This document shows, piece after piece, positions 1 through 9,355 of a stretch of 64,000 nucleotides of DNA. The stretch's first letter is position 1. Each line of letters starts with the position of its first letter. The DNA comes from Meridianimarinicoccus aquatilis (GTDB lineage: Bacteria; Pseudomonadota; Alphaproteobacteria; Rhodobacterales; Rhodobacteraceae): the NCBI RefSeq assembly GCF_004358675.1, contig NZ_SMZO01000008.1, positions 1 through 64,000 of the forward strand. The letters are read 5' to 3'. The notes beneath the pieces are model-generated. The model had not been told where the DNA came from, searched no databases, and saw only the letters and a program-made list of their open reading frames with translations. Made by a program: the position numbers and the translations under genes.

Positions 1-3000
1 GAACAGAGAAGCGGTTGCTTTCGCCGGTCGGCCCCGGCAACGACACGCTGCTGAGGGCGCCGGGCTGTGCCCCATCAGCGGCTGTGATGGCGCTTTGAAC
101 AGCGGCCACATCGGCATTTGTGCCAAAGGCCGGGTCCAGTCGCCGCGTTGCTGGCTTGGTGAATCGCGCAACATAGTTCGGTCCGCCGGCTTTTGGCCCC
201 GTGCCGGACATGCCTTCGCCTCCAAACGGTTGGCTGCCCACGATGGCCCCGATCTGGTTGCGGTTCACATAAATGTTGCCGACCTGAAGCGCTTCGGTGA
301 TTTCGGCCACCCGGTCATCGATCCGTGAATGGATGCCAAAGGTCAGGCCAAAGCCCGATGCGTTGATCGCCGCGAGGACCTTTTGCAGATCGCGCGCCTT
401 GTAGGTCGCAACATGCAGGACGGGGCCAAAAATCTCCCGGTCCATGTCTTGAAGTCCTGCGACCTTGATCACGGTCGGCGCAACAAATGTTCCCTCAGTG
501 GGGGCGCTCAATTGCTTGAGCACGCGCCCGTCGCGGCGCGCGGCTTCGATATAGGCGGTGATGTCGCGCTGTGCTTGCGCGGTGATGACAGGCCCCAAAT
601 CGGTGGTCACATCCCACGGATCGCCGAGGCGCAGTTCATCAATCGCGCCGTAGAGCATCTTCAGAACCGTTTCTGCCACGTCTTCCTGAACATAAAGACA
701 GCGCAGGGCGGAACACCGCTGCCCAGCTGATTGAAACGCGCTGGCCACGATGTCGCGCACGGCCTGTTCTGGCAATGCGGTGCTGTCCACGATCATCGCA
801 TTCAGACCGCCGGTTTCCGCCACGAGTGGTGCCGTCGGCGCCATCACCTCGGCCATCGACCGGTTGATCATTTGGGCGGTCGCGGTGGAGCCGGTAAAGC
901 AGACGCCCGCCACGCGTGCATCGCCGGTCAGTGCTGCCCCGACGGTTTTTCCGTCCCCTGGCAGCAGCTGTAGCGCGCTGCGCGGCACGCCGGCATCATG
1001 CAAGCAGGTCACGGCAAGTGCGGCGGTCAACGCAGTGGGTTCGGCAGGCTTGGCAAGCACGCCATTCCCCGCAGCAAGACAGGCCGCAATCTGGCCAGTG
1101 AAAATGGCCAACGGGAAGTTCCATGGCGAAATACAGGTCAGCACACCGCGCGCAGGGGCATCCAACTCGCGCCCCCGAGCCGCGTAATACCGCAGAAAAT
1201 CCACCGCTTCACGCAACTCGCCGATGGCGTCCAACTGGGTTTTCCCCGCCTCGCGGCACAGTACCGAAAAGAACTCGCCAAAGCGATCTTCCATGAGCTG
1301 CGCGGCTTGGGTCAACGCGGCGGCGCGGTCGCCGGCCGGGGCCTTCCAGACCTCTGCCGTCGCCAATGCCTGCTCGACATCTGCTGCGCTGGACAAGGTG
1401 CAGTGGCCTACCAGGTCGCTGTGGCGTGCCGGATTGCGCACCTCAAGCGTCTCGCCCCCCCCGACAGGGTCGCCAGCCAAAATCGGTCCCGCCGTCCAAG
1501 TCGACATGGCAAAGGGCGCGCGTGCCTCTTCAATTTCGGCCAGATCGACAACATCGCGCAGGTTCCAGCCGCGCGCATTGCGACGCTCGGCTCCGTACAG
1601 GTCAGACGGATGTGTTACAGCACGATTTTCACCGCCCCGGTCAAAGGCTGTGAACGGGTCCGCCGCAACTGTTTCCGGCGGCACGTTGTCATCGACGATC
1701 TGGTTCACAAAACTGGAGTTTGCGCCATTTTCCAACAAGCGGCGCACAAGATAGGCCAGCAGATCGCGATGCGCGCCCACGGGAGCATAGATCCGGCACC
1801 GGGCTTTGGCGTTCTTGATCACCAGATCGTGCAGGGCTGCGCCCATCCCGTGCAAACGCTGAAATTCAAAGCTGTCGCGGTCATCGCCAGCAAGTTCCAG
1901 AACGGCGGCGACAGTATGCGCATTATGTGTGGCAAACTGCGGATAGACGCGGTCGGTCATGCCCAGCAGCTTTTCGGCGCAAAGCATGTAATGCACGTCT
2001 GTCGCTTCCTTGCGCTGGAACACCGGAAAGCCGGTCAACCCTTCGACCTGAGCGCGCTTGATTTCCGTATCCCAATAGGCTCCCTTCACAAGGCGGACCA
2101 TGATCTTGCGGTCTAGCCGTTCGGCCAGGGCATGAAGCCAGTCGATGACGAGACTGGCGCGCTTTCCATAGGCTTGCACGACAACTCCGAACCCGTCCCA
2201 TCCGGCTAGGCTTTCGTCGCTCAAAACCGCTTCGATCACATCAAGTGACAGATCAAGGCGGTCCGCTTCTTCCGCATCGATGTTCAACCCCATCCCCGCA
2301 TCGCGCGCCATCTTGGCCAACGCCACAGTACGCGGGACAAGTTCGTCCATTACGCGGGCGCGCTGGGTTTCTTCGTATCGCGGGTGTGGCGCCGAGAGCT
2401 TGATTGAAATGCCGGGGTTGCGCCGTGTGTCTGTGGATTTGCACTCGGTCGCCAGCTTGGCGATGGCGGCCTCATAGGCGTCATAGAAATGCTGCGCGTC
2501 ATGGGCGGTCAAAGCCGCCTCGCCCAGCATGTCATAGGAATAGGTGTAGCCCTTTTTCTGCATGTCTTTGCCGCGCGCGACCGCCTTTTCGATGGTCTCA
2601 CCCAGAACGAATTGCGCCCCCATCTCGCGCATGGCCCGGCCTACGGCGGTGCGGATGACCGGCTCGCCCAATCGGCGCACTGCCCCGCGAAGGGTTTGCG
2701 CAATACCGGTGCCGTCCTTCAGCACCTTGCCGGTCAGCATAAGCCCCCACGTGGCCGCGTTCACCAGAGAGGAAGACGAATGCCCCAAATGCGCGCCCCA
2801 TTCGCTGGGCGCGATCTTGTCTTCGATCAAAGCATCAATGGTCTCGTCATCGGGCACCCGCAAAAGCGCCTCGGCCAGGCACATCAAGGCGACGCCTTCT
2901 TCTGTTGACAGACCGTATTCCGCCAAAAACACTTCCATCAGGCCGGGACGGCTGTCGTCGCGAATGCCTTTGACCAGCGATGTGGCCCGCACATGGGTTG

Positions 3001-3115
3001 CTGCGCGCATTGCATCGTCGATGCGGCTTGATCCGCGCAGTGTCGCGATCACGTCTGCATCTGCGGCAAGGGTTTGGCCGCGCATGGTTTCGCGGATGGT
3101 CTGAAGCTTTGTCAT
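1..3115 (-). CDS. putA: Bifunctional proline dehydrogenase / L-glutamate-5-semialdehyde dehydrogenase PutA (3' end beyond window)
   Basis: Oxidises proline to glutamate in two steps, using FAD and then NAD+. The frame is open from an ATG at 3115 (good AGGAG ribosome site just upstream) to the left edge, about 1038 codons; roughly 100 C-terminal residues are missing. The proline dehydrogenase barrel begins near the YTYSYDMLGE motif. The aldehyde dehydrogenase half shows ISPWNFPLAIF, the ETGGLNA glutamate motif and the catalytic cysteine in QSAGQRCSA (Cys codon at 713-715). The N-terminus begins directly with the helical PutA region, with no ribbon-helix-helix domain, so this is not a self-repressing PutA. 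Control most likely comes from the divergent Lrp-type gene. Identification is secure. Confidence 0.97.
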   Translation of the reverse strand, partial: MTKLQTIRETMRGQTLAADADVIATLRGSSRIDDAMRAATHVRATSLVKGIRDDSRPGLMEVFLAEYGLSTEEGVALMCLAEALLRVPDDETIDALIEDKIAPSEWGAHLGHSSSSLVNAATWGLMLTGKVLKDGTGIAQTLRGAVRRLGEPVIRTAVGRAMREMGAQFVLGETIEKAVARGKDMQKKGYTYSYDMLGEAALTAHDAQHFYDAYEAAIAKLATECKSTDTRRNPGISIKLSAPHPRYEETQRARVMDELVPRTVALAKMARDAGMGLNIDAEEADRLDLSLDVIEAVLSDESLAGWDGFGVVVQAYGKRASLVIDWLHALAERLDRKIMVRLVKGAYWDTEIKRAQVEGLTGFPVFQRKEATDVHYMLCAEKLLGMTDRVYPQFATHNAHTVAAVLELAGDDRDSFEFQRLHGMGAALHDLVIKNAKARCRIYAPVGAHRDLLAYLVRRLLENGANSSFVNQIVDDNVPPETVAADPFTAFDRGGENRAVTHPSDLYGAERRNARGWNLRDVVDLAEIEEARAPFAMSTWTAGPILAGDPVGGGETLEVRNPARHSDLVGHCTLSSAADVEQALATAEVWKAPAGDRAAALTQAAQLMEDRFGEFFSVLCREAGKTQLDAIGELREAVDFLRYYAARGRELDAPARGVLTCISPWNFPLAIFTGQIAACLAAGNGVLAKPAEPTALTAALAVTCLHDAGVPRSALQLLPGDGKTVGAALTGDARVAGVCFTGSTATAQMINRSMAEVMAPTAPLVAETGGLNAMIVDSTALPEQAVRDIVASAFQSAGQRCSALRCLYVQEDVAETVLKMLYGAIDELRLGDPWDVTTDLGPVITAQAQRDITAYIEAARRDGRVLKQLSAPTEGTFVAPTVIKVAGLQDMDREIFGPVLHVATYKARDLQKVLAAINASGFGLTFGIHSRIDDRVAEITEALQVGNIYVNRNQIGAIVGSQPFGGEGMSGTGPKAGGPNYVARFTKPATRRLDPAFGTNADVAAVQSAITAADGAQPGALSSVSLPGPTGESNRFSV

Positions 3116-3245
3116 GGCGCAACTCCTGTTGCAGGGTTTCGCTGTCTCTACACCTGCTTGCCAAAGGCTGTCTGACCGAAGATACTCAATCGAGAGCCTA
3201 TTTGCATTGATTTAAGGGCCAAAAGCGGTCCAATTGGACTTTGAT

Positions 3246-3707
3246 ATGTCGAATGACGATACACTTGACCCATACGACCGCCGTATTCTTGACGAGTTGA
3301 CACGCGACGGGCGCGTTTCAGTCACAGAATTGGCGCGGCGCATCGGCTTGTCTAAATCTCCGACTCAGGTTCGCATGCAAAGGTTGATTGCGGAAGGCTA
3401 TGTTCAGGGGTTCAGTGCAGTCCTTGATCAGGCGCGATTGGGCCGCACGCATATCGCCTTTGTCGAGGTCAAGTTGACCGACACGACCGAGCCCGCCTTG
3501 CGGGCCTTCAATTCGGCAGTGTGCGCCATTCCAGAGATCGAGCAGTGCCACATGATCGCGGGGGCGTTCGACTACCTGCTGAAGGTTCGGACATCCGATA
3601 TCATGGCCTACCGTACCATTCTGGGTGAACGTGTTTCGCAGCTTCCGCATGTGGGCAGCACCTCAACGCATGTCTCAATGCAGGCGGTGAAGGACCAAAC
3701 GCTCTGA
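3246..3707 (+). CDS. putR: Lrp/AsnC-family regulator, probable proline-responsive activator PutR
   Basis: 153-residue protein with an N-terminal AsnC-type helix-turn-helix (LDPYDRRILDEL, then VTELARRIGLSKSPTQVRMQRL, the second segment broken here only by context) and a C-terminal RAM ligand domain ending near residue 150. It is divergent from putA across about 130 bp, the usual arrangement for the alphaproteobacterial activator PutR, which switches on putA in response to proline. An in-frame TTG lies 12 bases upstream at 3234; I prefer ATG 3246 because the family normally starts just before the LDxxDxxIL segment. The family call is firm; the regulated target is inferred from position. Confidence 0.9.
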   Translation: MSNDDTLDPYDRRILDELTRDGRVSVTELARRIGLSKSPTQVRMQRLIAEGYVQGFSAVLDQARLGRTHIAFVEVKLTDTTEPALRAFNSAVCAIPEIEQCHMIAGAFDYLLKVRTSDIMAYRTILGERVSQLPHVGSTSTHVSMQAVKDQTL

Positions 3708-3748
3708 CCGGGTTGCGCGGGAACGGCAATCATGGCCATGGTGCCGAC

Positions 3749-5374
3749 ATGCGATTGTCTTTTGCCCTGTGTGCTGCCGCCCTGTTTTCACTCCCTGCCC
3801 TCGCCCTTGAGGACAGCTACCGCGCGACCGGTCCGGTCACGCGCCCTTTGCAGACAACGGCAGAGCCAGCCTCGGGACCGGGGCCGCGTTTTGCAGACCG
3901 TGCCCAGACGTTACCGGGGCAACCACATGTGTATGGCGGCGGCTGGGAGCATTTCGTTGGCGGCGGCGTTGCGGTGTTTGATTGCGACGGGGACGCACGA
4001 CCTGATTTGCTGGCGGCTGGCGGTGAACATCCTTCGACCGCGTATCGAAACATTACCCAAACCGGCGGCGCGCTTCGTTTCGAAGCACTGGACATTCCCC
4101 CGCTTGACGGGATGACAGGCATCACCGGGGCCTACCCGCTGGACATCGACAGCGACGGCGCGATGGATCTGTTCGTTCTGCGCGCAGGGGCGAACTTGGC
4201 GCTGCGCGGTGATGGCATGTGCGGTTTCACCGATGCCACGGCCGCGTGGGGAATTGACCCGGGCGACGCATGGTCCACCGCCTTTTCGGCCACATGGGAG
4301 CCGGGCCACGCCTTTCCCACCCTTGCTATCGGCAACTATGTGGACAGAGACGATCCAGACGGCCCGTTCGAAGCGTGCGACGACAACACCCTGCTTCGCC
4401 CGGATGGGGCGGGCTATGGCCCTGCCATCGCACTCAGCCCCGGCTACTGCGCGCTTTCCGCCCTGTTTTCGGACTGGTCCCGCAGCGGCCGTGCGGATCT
4501 GCGTTTATCCAATGACCGGCACTATTATGTGCGCGCCGGATCTGAGCAGATGTGGAAGATGGCCCCCTTGCGCCTGTTGGGCCCGGATGATGGATGGCGT
4601 CCGATTTCCATTTGGGGCATGGGCATTGCCAGCCGCGATCTGAACGGCGACGGGCGCCCTGACGTGATGTTGACATCAATGGGCGATCAACTGTTGCAGT
4701 ACGCGACAGAGACAGCCGGATATATTGACGCGCCTTGGGGCACCGGAAGCCACGCCACGCGCCCGCATCTGGGCGATGATGGCCGCCCATCAACGGGCTG
4801 GCACGCGCAATTCGGGGATGTGGACAATGACGGCCTGGCCGATTTGTTCATCGCAAAGGGCAACGTGGATCAGATGCCTGATAACGCCATGCGCGACCCC
4901 AACAACCTGCTCATGGGCCGCATCGATGGCACATTTGTCGAAACGTCTATCACGGCAGGTGTTGCCACAACGGACCGTGCGCGCGGGGCCGCGCTGTCGG
5001 ATCTGGACGGCGATGGCAGGCTCGATATCGTGGTGGTCAACCGGCGCGCGCCGCTGGAGCTGTGGCAGAACGAAACCGTGGATGTCGGGCACTGGATCGC
5101 CATCACCCCACGCCAGACTGGCACAAACACCCATGCTGTGGGCGCTTGGGTTGAGGCTCGCTTGCCCGATGGCACGGTGACAGCGCAAGAAATGACAGTC
5201 GGGGGTGGTCATGCCGGGGGTCAGGCCGGGCCGCTCCATTTCGGGCTAGGCCCCGCTGATCAAGTGGAAATCCGCATCACATGGCCAGACGGGTCAATTT
5301 CTGACTGGGCACAGGTCAATACGGATCGGGCAGTGACATTATGGCGTGACGGCAGCAGCTTGATTGCGCGCTAA
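3749..5374 (+). CDS. Secreted CRTAC1-type FG-GAP/VCBS repeat protein with ASPIC/UnbV domain
   Basis: 541 residues starting at ATG 3749 (MRLSFALCAAALFSLPALA is a clear signal peptide); an in-frame TTG at 3713 would only add residues before that signal and is rejected. The body holds at least five calcium-loop FG-GAP/VCBS units of the form DxDxDGxxDL (DCDGDARPDL, DIDSDGAMDL, DLNGDGRPDV, DVDNDGLADL, DLDGDGRLDI), expected to form a beta-propeller. The last about 100 residues match the ASPIC/UnbV domain (VGAWVEARLPDG, FGLGPADQVEIRITWPDG). The specific function is unknown; an extracytoplasmic binding or adhesion role is likely. Its stop codon overlaps the convergent stop of the di-haem peroxidase gene by 3 bases. 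Confidence 0.88.
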   Translation: MRLSFALCAAALFSLPALALEDSYRATGPVTRPLQTTAEPASGPGPRFADRAQTLPGQPHVYGGGWEHFVGGGVAVFDCDGDARPDLLAAGGEHPSTAYRNITQTGGALRFEALDIPPLDGMTGITGAYPLDIDSDGAMDLFVLRAGANLALRGDGMCGFTDATAAWGIDPGDAWSTAFSATWEPGHAFPTLAIGNYVDRDDPDGPFEACDDNTLLRPDGAGYGPAIALSPGYCALSALFSDWSRSGRADLRLSNDRHYYVRAGSEQMWKMAPLRLLGPDDGWRPISIWGMGIASRDLNGDGRPDVMLTSMGDQLLQYATETAGYIDAPWGTGSHATRPHLGDDGRPSTGWHAQFGDVDNDGLADLFIAKGNVDQMPDNAMRDPNNLLMGRIDGTFVETSITAGVATTDRARGAALSDLDGDGRLDIVVVNRRAPLELWQNETVDVGHWIAITPRQTGTNTHAVGAWVEARLPDGTVTAQEMTVGGGHAGGQAGPLHFGLGPADQVEIRITWPDGSISDWAQVNTDRAVTLWRDGSSLIAR

Positions 5375-6693
5375 CGTTCAACCTCTAGGCCACTTGGCAC
5401 CCTATCCGGAACACCAAGCCTTCCCGCAATCGCGGCGTCATCGGTCAGGCTTTCGAGAAAGGCCAGAATATCGCGCCTGTCTTGCGCAGACACCTCCGCC
5501 CGATAATCCACTGCCGCCGACCGTACGGCCGCCATTTCCACAGGTTCATCGAGCACGGCAAAGTCATCGGGGCCATCCAGACTGGGCAGAATAGCCTGGG
5601 CGCGGTCATAGCCATCTGAACCGCGTTGCGGGTCAACATGAGCGGCCAGAAAAACCGACAAATCCGAATACGCCCCGTCGTGCCCCCAAGGGCCGGTGCG
5701 GGCAACATTGCGCAAAGGCGGCGTGCGGAACGCAAAAAGATCAGCCGGATCAGCCGTCACCCGAAACCTGCCTTCGTCGCGGCTGTGCCGTTCGAACCGG
5801 CCCACTTTGCCGGGGCCGATCTGTGGCACCCCCATGGCATGAAACGAATGATCTGTCAGGAACGGACCGCTGTGACACGTCCCGCAGCCTGCATCGCCAA
5901 AGAACAATTCCATCCCCGCCGCTGCCGACCCGGTCAGCACCGCTTCGCCGCGCAAATGGCGGTCAAAAGCGCTGTCATCACTGCGCCACTCAAAAGCCAT
6001 GAAGGCCGCGATCGCGTTGGAAATGTCGGTGAAATGAATCTGCTCGGGCGACGTCAGATCGGGATACACGCTTAGAAAGTCGTCAGCATAATCCGGGATC
6101 CCGGAAACGCGCCGGGCAATGATGTCCCATGCGCCGCCCTTGCCCGTGATCCGCCCTTGGCGAACAGCCTGTGATATATCATTTTCGCTATAGTGACCGG
6201 CCATTTCATCTTGGCTCAGCACCGGGAACATCGTTTGCGCCGACACAATACCGGAAAACCCGGTCGCCATGTCATCTTCCAAAGGGGTGCGAAAACCGGC
6301 CTTGCGGGTCGGGTCCAGTTCGATCCGCCCGTCATGGAACAAGGCAGGTAGATCGCGGGCGCCAAGATTGAACAACGCCGTCGCATTCCGCGGCAATCGC
6401 CGTTCAGGGATGTTGTCGGGATCAGCGTAACGGTCCGGACCCAGCCCTATACCGCCCTCGCCCAATGTCAGCGACACGCCATCCGACGTCGCAAAGCGCG
6501 GATGGTGGCAACTGGCGCATGATATATTCCGATTACCAGACAGGATCGGGTCATAGAATAACAGCCATCCCAGTCGTGCTTCCGCCTCGGACACGGGAAT
6601 GAAGTCATCATCTGTCAGCGCACGCGGCAGAGTGTCGGCAAGGCCGGTCACGGGCGCGGCAAAAAACAAGAGCGAAGCAAGAACACGTTTCAT
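5371..6693 (-). CDS. Di-haem cytochrome c peroxidase / MauG-family protein
   Basis: 440 residues with a cleavable signal peptide (MKRVLASLLFFAAPVTGLA) and two c-type haem attachment motifs: CASCH at residues 59-63 and CGTCH at 270-274. Two CXXCH sites in a protein of about 440 residues, with LFYDPILSG before the first site, are typical of the periplasmic CcpA/MauG family, which reduces peroxide or oxidises a partner protein. ATG 6693 is chosen over a TTG at 6711 because it begins directly at the signal peptide. A Rho-independent terminator lies between this gene and the upstream iron alcohol dehydrogenase gene, so it has its own promoter. It is convergent with the FG-GAP protein; a functional link is possible but unproven. 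Confidence 0.9.
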   Translation of the reverse strand: MKRVLASLLFFAAPVTGLADTLPRALTDDDFIPVSEAEARLGWLLFYDPILSGNRNISCASCHHPRFATSDGVSLTLGEGGIGLGPDRYADPDNIPERRLPRNATALFNLGARDLPALFHDGRIELDPTRKAGFRTPLEDDMATGFSGIVSAQTMFPVLSQDEMAGHYSENDISQAVRQGRITGKGGAWDIIARRVSGIPDYADDFLSVYPDLTSPEQIHFTDISNAIAAFMAFEWRSDDSAFDRHLRGEAVLTGSAAAGMELFFGDAGCGTCHSGPFLTDHSFHAMGVPQIGPGKVGRFERHSRDEGRFRVTADPADLFAFRTPPLRNVARTGPWGHDGAYSDLSVFLAAHVDPQRGSDGYDRAQAILPSLDGPDDFAVLDEPVEMAAVRSAAVDYRAEVSAQDRRDILAFLESLTDDAAIAGRLGVPDRVPSGLEVER

Positions 6694-6734
6694 GAGCAGA
6701 TCATGGGCCAACTATGCGCCGACCGCCAGCCCAC

Positions 6735-6760
6735 AAAAAGGGGCGCTGATGCGCCCCCTT
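6735..6760 (-). terminator. Rho-independent terminator of the TRAP/gamma-glutamyl operon
   Basis: Read on the minus strand, a GC-rich stem GGGGCGC / GCGCCCC with a 4-base loop is followed immediately by TTTTTG. It sits 29 bases after the stop of the iron alcohol dehydrogenase gene and before the peroxidase gene, marking the end of the catabolic operon that begins at about 14530. Confidence 0.85.
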
Positions 6761-6788
6761 CCAGTCATCATGCGGACCCTTTACAAGA

Positions 6789-7934
6789 TCACAGCAACGC
6801 TTCGAAAAGCGCGGTCGTGTTTTCCTTGGTCATCTCTATCGGGTTTCCCCCGACACTTGGATCGCGCAGCGCAGCTTCGGTCAGCGCGCCGATATCCGGG
6901 TCTTTTACACCCAATTCCGTGAGGGTCTTGGGAATGCCCAACTGGGCGTTGAAATCGTCCACGAACTGGCAGAACCCGTCAAAGCCGCCTGCAATGCCAA
7001 GATAGGCGGCCGCCATATCAAAGCGGTCGGAAATGGCTGGCCGGTTCAGTTGCAAAACGGCGGGCATGCAAACCGCGTTGGTGGTGCCGTGGTGGGTGTG
7101 GTGCACCGCGCCGATGGGGTGGCTTAACGCATGGATCGCGCCCAGACCTTTTTGGAAGGCTGTGGCCCCCATGGCTGCGGCAGACATCATCTGTGCCCGC
7201 GCCTCAAGGTCGGTTCCATCGGCATAGGCCCGCAGCAAGTAGTCTTTGACCAGCCGCATGCCTTCCAATGCGATGCCTTGGCTCATGGGATGATAATGGG
7301 GCGAGCTATATGCTTCCACGCAATGAGCAAACGCATCAAGGCCAGTTCCCGCCGTGATCGCGGGGGGCATTCCAACTGTCAGTTCAGGGTCACAGATGAC
7401 CTGCGCTGGCAGCATCTTGGGGTGAAAGATGATCTTTTTCTCGCCCACCTCTTCGTTGGTGATGACGCCGGCGCGCCCCACTTCTGACCCTGTGCCTGCC
7501 GTTGTCGGCACGGCCACGATAGGGGCGATCCCATCGGGGTCTGCGCGGGTCCACCAATCGCCAACATCTTCAAAGTCCCACAAAGGGCGCGTCTGTCCAG
7601 CCATGAAGGCCAGCGTCTTGCCAAGATCAAGGCCCGAGCCGCCGCCAAACGCAACGACGCCGTCAAACCCGCCTTCACGCATGACGCGAAGACCGTCTTC
7701 GACGTTGCGGCCCGATGGGTTCGCGTCGACTTCGGAAAAGATCGCGCGCCCCATGCCAGCAGCGTCCAGCAAATCCAGCGTCGCCGCCGTAATCGGCAGG
7801 CTCGCAAGCCCGCGATCAGTGACCAGAAGCGGCTTGCTCATGCCTGCCGCGCGGCACGCGTCGGGCAATTCGGAAATGCGACCAGCGCCGAAGCGCATAG
7901 TGGTGGGATAGGACCAGTTGCCAACCAGTTTCAT
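6789..7934 (-). CDS. Iron-containing (group III) alcohol dehydrogenase
   Basis: 381 residues, the normal length for the family. The NAD(P)-binding GGGSGLDLGK segment and the metal-ligand region DAFAHCVEAY followed by HALSHPIGAVHHTHHG carry the expected histidines. It should interconvert an alcohol and an aldehyde. It is the last gene of the operon, 3 bases after the aldehyde dehydrogenase stop, so the two probably act in sequence (alcohol to aldehyde to acid). The substrate cannot be read from the sequence; the glutamine-synthetase-like neighbour suggests a gamma-glutamylated amino alcohol. Confidence 0.92.
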   Translation of the reverse strand: MKLVGNWSYPTTMRFGAGRISELPDACRAAGMSKPLLVTDRGLASLPITAATLDLLDAAGMGRAIFSEVDANPSGRNVEDGLRVMREGGFDGVVAFGGGSGLDLGKTLAFMAGQTRPLWDFEDVGDWWTRADPDGIAPIVAVPTTAGTGSEVGRAGVITNEEVGEKKIIFHPKMLPAQVICDPELTVGMPPAITAGTGLDAFAHCVEAYSSPHYHPMSQGIALEGMRLVKDYLLRAYADGTDLEARAQMMSAAAMGATAFQKGLGAIHALSHPIGAVHHTHHGTTNAVCMPAVLQLNRPAISDRFDMAAAYLGIAGGFDGFCQFVDDFNAQLGIPKTLTELGVKDPDIGALTEAALRDPSVGGNPIEMTKENTTALFEALL

Positions 7935-7937
7935 CGG

Positions 7938-9311
7938 TTACGCCTTCTTAAGGTGATAGGATTTTGGTCGCGTCAGGGCTTGAAAGCCCAACATGGACAA
8001 GCCCGCGCCGCGCCCCGTGTCTTTGCAGCCGGTCCAGCACAAGGCCGGGTCAAGATAGTCGCACCGGTTCATGAACACTGTCCCGGTGCGCAACCGGGCG
8101 CCAATGGCATCCGCCGCATCGGCGTCGCGCGTATAAATCGCGGCGGTCAGGCCAAACTGGCAGTCGTTCATCAACTCAATAGCTTCGTCATCGCCGCTGA
8201 CAGGCATGATGCCCACAACGGGGCCAAAGCTTTCCTCGCGCATCACCGTCATGTCGTGGGTCACGCCGGTCAGAACCTGCGGCGTCAGGTACGCGCCGCC
8301 GTCATCGGCTGCCATTGGGGCCACATGAGCGGTCGCTCCAGCGGCCACGGCATCGGCGATTTGTCTGCGCACTTCCGTTGCAAAACGCACATTCGCCATG
8401 GGTCCGAGTGTGGTTTCCGCCTCAAGCGGATTGCCAAGTGTCATGCCGCGTGCCACCGCAACCGCCTTTTCGACGAACGCATCGTACAGGCTTTCATGCA
8501 CGTAAATCCGTTCGATCCCGCAGCAGCACTGCCCGGAGTTAAAAAGCGCCCCGTCCATGAGCCCATCCACCGCGGCATCCAGATCTGCATCGGCGCGCAC
8601 ATAACCCGGATCTTTGCCGCCCAGTTCGGTGCTGACAGCGGTAAACGTGCCCGCAGCCGCGCGTTCCATGGCGCGTCCTCCTCCGACAGAGCCGGTGAAG
8701 TTGACGAAATCAAACGCCCGGCCCGCGATCAGCGTGCTTGTGGTGTCATGGTCCAGCACAACGTTCTGAAACACGTCTTCGGGGATGCCCGCCGCGTGGA
8801 ATGCTTCGGCCAGATGTTCCCCCACAAGGATCGTTTGGGTCGCATGCTTTAGCAACACGGTGTTGCCCGCGATCAGCGCCGGTGCCAGCGTGTTGACGGC
8901 TGTCATATACGGATAGTTCCAGGGCGCCACAATCAGCACGACCCCCTGCGGCTCGCGCAGGATCTTGCGGGTGAACGCATCGCTGTCTTCGATCACAACA
9001 GGGGCCAAAGCGGTTTGTGCGATGTCAGCCATATACCGGGCACGTTCAGCAAAACCGCCAAATTCGCCGCCATAGCGAACAGGGCGGCCCATCTGGTGGG
9101 CCAATTCAGTCGTCATGCGATCGGTTTGGGTGCCGACAATGTCAACGGCTTTGCGGACCAGAGCAATGCGTTCTTCAAGCGGGCGTGCAGCCCAACCGGC
9201 CTGCGCGGCTTTGGCGCGGGCGGCCGCGTCTTGCGCAGCCTCAAGGGAAAGAACAGGACGGCTGGCAAGAACCGAGCCGTCAATGGGCGAGATGCAGTCG
9301 AGCGTTCTCAC
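7938..9311 (-). CDS. NAD(P)-dependent aldehyde dehydrogenase
   Basis: 457 residues of the ALDH superfamily: VAPWNYPYM cofactor segment, FTGSVGGGRAM Rossmann loop, the general-base glutamate in STELGGKD, and the catalytic cysteine within FNSGQCCCG. The start is a GTG at 9311 with an AAAGGA ribosome site 8 bases upstream; no better ATG precedes the family start. It lies between the glutamine-synthetase-like gene and the iron alcohol dehydrogenase gene in one transcription unit. It probably oxidises the aldehyde made by its neighbour, perhaps still gamma-glutamylated, as PuuC does in the putrescine pathway. Enzyme class is secure, substrate inferred. Confidence 0.93.
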   Translation of the reverse strand: MRTLDCISPIDGSVLASRPVLSLEAAQDAAARAKAAQAGWAARPLEERIALVRKAVDIVGTQTDRMTTELAHQMGRPVRYGGEFGGFAERARYMADIAQTALAPVVIEDSDAFTRKILREPQGVVLIVAPWNYPYMTAVNTLAPALIAGNTVLLKHATQTILVGEHLAEAFHAAGIPEDVFQNVVLDHDTTSTLIAGRAFDFVNFTGSVGGGRAMERAAAGTFTAVSTELGGKDPGYVRADADLDAAVDGLMDGALFNSGQCCCGIERIYVHESLYDAFVEKAVAVARGMTLGNPLEAETTLGPMANVRFATEVRRQIADAVAAGATAHVAPMAADDGGAYLTPQVLTGVTHDMTVMREESFGPVVGIMPVSGDDEAIELMNDCQFGLTAAIYTRDADAADAIGARLRTGTVFMNRCDYLDPALCWTGCKDTGRGAGLSMLGFQALTRPKSYHLKKA

Positions 9312-9329
9312 GGGGTTTCCTTTAAATGG

Positions 9330-9345
9330 CGCGCCAATTGGCGCG
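9330..9345. repeat. 16-bp perfect palindrome between glutamine-synthetase-like and aldehyde dehydrogenase genes
   Basis: CGCGCCAATTGGCGCG is a perfect palindrome in the 44-base gap between the two genes. It has no loop and no following T-run, so it is not a terminator. It could be a protein-binding site or simply chance in GC-rich DNA. Confidence 0.45.
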
Positions 9346-9355
9346 GGTCTGTGTA

